Positions 62,101 through 64,000 of a stretch of DNA of 64,000 nt are shown here, one piece after another. Position numbers and translations under genes: made by a program. The stretch covers positions 18,246,191 through 18,310,190 of the forward strand of contig OZ024830.1 of assembly GCA_964016985.1 (NCBI GenBank), in the 5' to 3' direction. The notes beneath the pieces are model-generated. The model did no database searches and was not told the origin of the DNA. It worked only from the letters and a program-made list of their open reading frames with translations. The number at the start of each line of letters is the position of its first letter. The first letter of the stretch is position 1. Source of the DNA: Anodontia alba (lineage: Eukaryota; Mollusca; Bivalvia; Lucinida; Lucinidae).

Positions 62101-64000
62101 CACAAACGTAGAGGGTAGTCAAGGGACTCGAGGCAACGCATCCTGCTGAAAATGGATCCTCAAATTTGCATTGCACCCTATGGGATTTTGGGCGGGAAAC
62201 CGTAAAAACCCTAATAACTCCATCCGTACGCAACAGACAGGCGCGCTTTTTATAGGTTTTATAGGTCTTAGGGAGGTACATTTCAGTGCAAAATTGTATG
62301 GCGCTGCATGCAGTAGAAGCAAAGATATACGGACTGGAAATGCATCCCTAGGTCTCGCCTGCTGAACAAAGAGATTAAAAGTCACTAAAGCTGACCTTCA
62401 CCGATTGAGCTAAAACTATCACCAAACATTGTCCTAGAACCAGAGTACATAAAACAATATTTGTCAGAAAATTCGGACTCTGCGTTAGTAAGTTATTAGG
62501 GGTGAAACATTAGCAAATATCAACTTTCAGGGGCCATAACTCGAAAAAGGAGCGATAAGAAATTTTGGGCACTTGGCCCCAGGGAGTCATTGGTCCAGAC
62601 CTTTCGTCTGGCACCAGTTTCATCCCGATCGGTGAAGGTCACATTAGGCTCAAACTTGCAGTCCAAAGTTGGTAGGGAATGTCTGAAACTTTGACCCCTA
62701 ATATCTCGTCTGTTTTTCATCCGATTAAGCTGAAATTTGGAACGTTTCTAGAGCCCATCAAACATGTCTGCACAATCCGGGATGCGGTCAATGGAATAGC
62801 ACGTGCACTATAGGGCGCCAAAAATTCAATAAATAAACCTTTTTACGCCTACAGCAGCCAAAGGAAAGCACTCTTGGTGCTGCAAATTTATGCTCATGCG
62901 CAGATCATTAATGTCTACAAACGTAGGGTGTAGTCGAGGCAAGGCATCCTGCTGAAAATGGATCCTCAAATTTGCATTGCACCCTATGGGATTTTGGGCG
63001 GGAAACCGTAAAAACCCTAATAACTCCATCAGTTCGCAACAGACAGGCGCGCTTTTTATAGGGTTTATAGGTCTTAGGGAAGTACATTTCCGTGCCAAAT
63101 TGTATGGCGCTGCATGCAGTAGTAGCAAAGATATAAGGACTGGAAATGCGTCCCTAGGTCTCGCCTGCTGAACAAAGAGATTAAAAGTCACTAAAGCTGA
63201 CCTTCACCGATTGAGCTGAAACTAGCACCAAACATTATCCTAGTACCATAGTACATAAAACAATATTTGTCAGAAAATTCGGACTCTGCGTTAGTAAGTT
63301 ATTAGGGGTCAAACATTAGCAAATATCAACTTTCAGGGGCCATAACTCGAAAAAGGGGCGATAAGAAATTTTGGGCACTTGGCCCCAGGGAGTCATTGGT
63401 CCAGACCTTTCGTCTGGCACCAGTTTCATCCCGATCGGTGAAGGTCACATTAGGCTCAAACTTGCAATCCAAACTTGGTAGGGAATGTCTGAAAATTTGA
63501 CCCTAATAGCTCGTCTGTTTTTCATCCGATTAAGATGAAATTTGGAACGTTTGTAGAGCCCATCCATACAAACATGCCTGTACAATCCGGGATGAGGTCA
63601 ATGGAATAGCACGTGCACTATAGCGCGCCAACAATTAAAAAAATAAACATTTTTAAGCCTACAGCAGCCAAAGGAAAGCACTTTCGGTGCTGCAAATTTA
63701 TGCGCATGCGCAGATCATTAATGTCTACAAACGTAGAGGGTAGTCAAGGGACTCGAGGCATGGCATCCTGCTTAAAATGGGTCCTCAAATTTGCATTTCA
63801 CCCTATGGGATTTTGGGCGGGAAACCGTAAAAACCCTAATAACTCCATCAGTTCGCAACAGACAGGCGCGCTTTTTATAGGGTTTATAGGTCTTAGAGAG
63901 GTACATTTCCGTGCCAAATTGTATGGCGCTGCATGCAGTAGAAGCAAAGATATAAGGACTGGAAATGCGTCCCTAGGTCTCGCCTGCTGAACAAAGAGAT
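56118..64000. repeat. Satellite array S, right block (about 9.7 units, ~806-823 bp)
   Basis: Head-to-tail units anchored by GCCATAACTCG at 56,210, 57,029, 57,835, 58,340, 59,163, 59,977, 60,798, 61,616, 62,533 and 63,339. The spacings are 806-823 except 505 (internal deletion joined at GCGCATGCGC|CGATTGAGC near 58,209) and 917 (internal ~97 bp duplication at 61,865-62,060). Each unit has an inverted repeat pair (for example 63,199-63,228 and 63,417-63,446). The array continues beyond the window. The many 60-130 codon frames on both strands recur because the unit recurs and are not genes. Confidence 0.95.

Noticed and set aside
56232..63990. Many 60-130 codon frames on both strands sharing the same peptides
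   Set aside because: They recur once per satellite unit, shift or break with each unit's indels and occupy both strands over the same bases. They reflect the repeat, not protein-coding selection.

Overview
The window reads as non-genic, repeat-packed eukaryotic DNA from a marine invertebrate, most likely a bivalve mollusc. This assignment is inference, from the mix of retroelement families and the very AT-rich composition with long T tracts. I found no convincing host gene, rRNA, tRNA, CRISPR array or bacterial-type operon. Nearly every protein-like stretch belongs to a retrotransposon, and most are broken.

Layout. 1-3,740 (minus): a two-ORF non-LTR retrotransposon (LINE-A), cut by the left window edge, apparently inserted in a Penelope-like element that occupies 3,742-5,448 (minus). 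5,440-6,356: diverged tandem repeats. 6,357-9,390: short foldback elements, a member of a ~260 bp hairpin family and an unexplained open stretch. 9,378-11,480 (minus): a decayed I-like LINE carrying a truncated SINE. 11,481-15,298: two copies of a foldback MITE, two more hairpin-family members and one textbook tRNA-derived SINE with 14 bp target duplications. 15,329-16,780: a diverged ~150 bp tandem repeat. 16,791-18,126: a composite duplicated repeat. 18,285-23,990 (minus): a nearly complete I-like LINE (LINE-B) with zinc-knuckle ORF1 and an endonuclease-RT-RNase H ORF2. 24,753-26,705: a pogo-like MITE, a second copy of the composite repeat and a large foldback. 27,379-27,850: an AGATATCT-core minisatellite. 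28,016-30,700: two copies of a repeat, one split by a LINE 3' end. 30,700-34,690 (minus): remains of a tyrosine-recombinase retrotransposon whose B1-A2-B2 split direct repeats are visible.

34,692-64,000 is an ~815 bp satellite array split by one retroviral-like insertion. The insertion (36,314-56,111) is flanked by a 6 bp duplication (CTAGTA). It holds two tandem copies of an env-bearing Ty3/Gypsy-type element with four LTR copies. Element 1 is broken in gag, pol and env. Element 2 has open gag and pol but a broken env. Both lack the integrase catalytic core at the same place, so the parental element was already integrase-defective.

The strongest leads are the tandem Gypsy pair and its shared deletion, the presumed spliced env mRNA, the split direct repeats of the tyrosine-recombinase element, the satellite's internal inverted repeat, and several nested palindromic families. 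Family assignments rest on motifs read by eye; no alignments or database searches were run.
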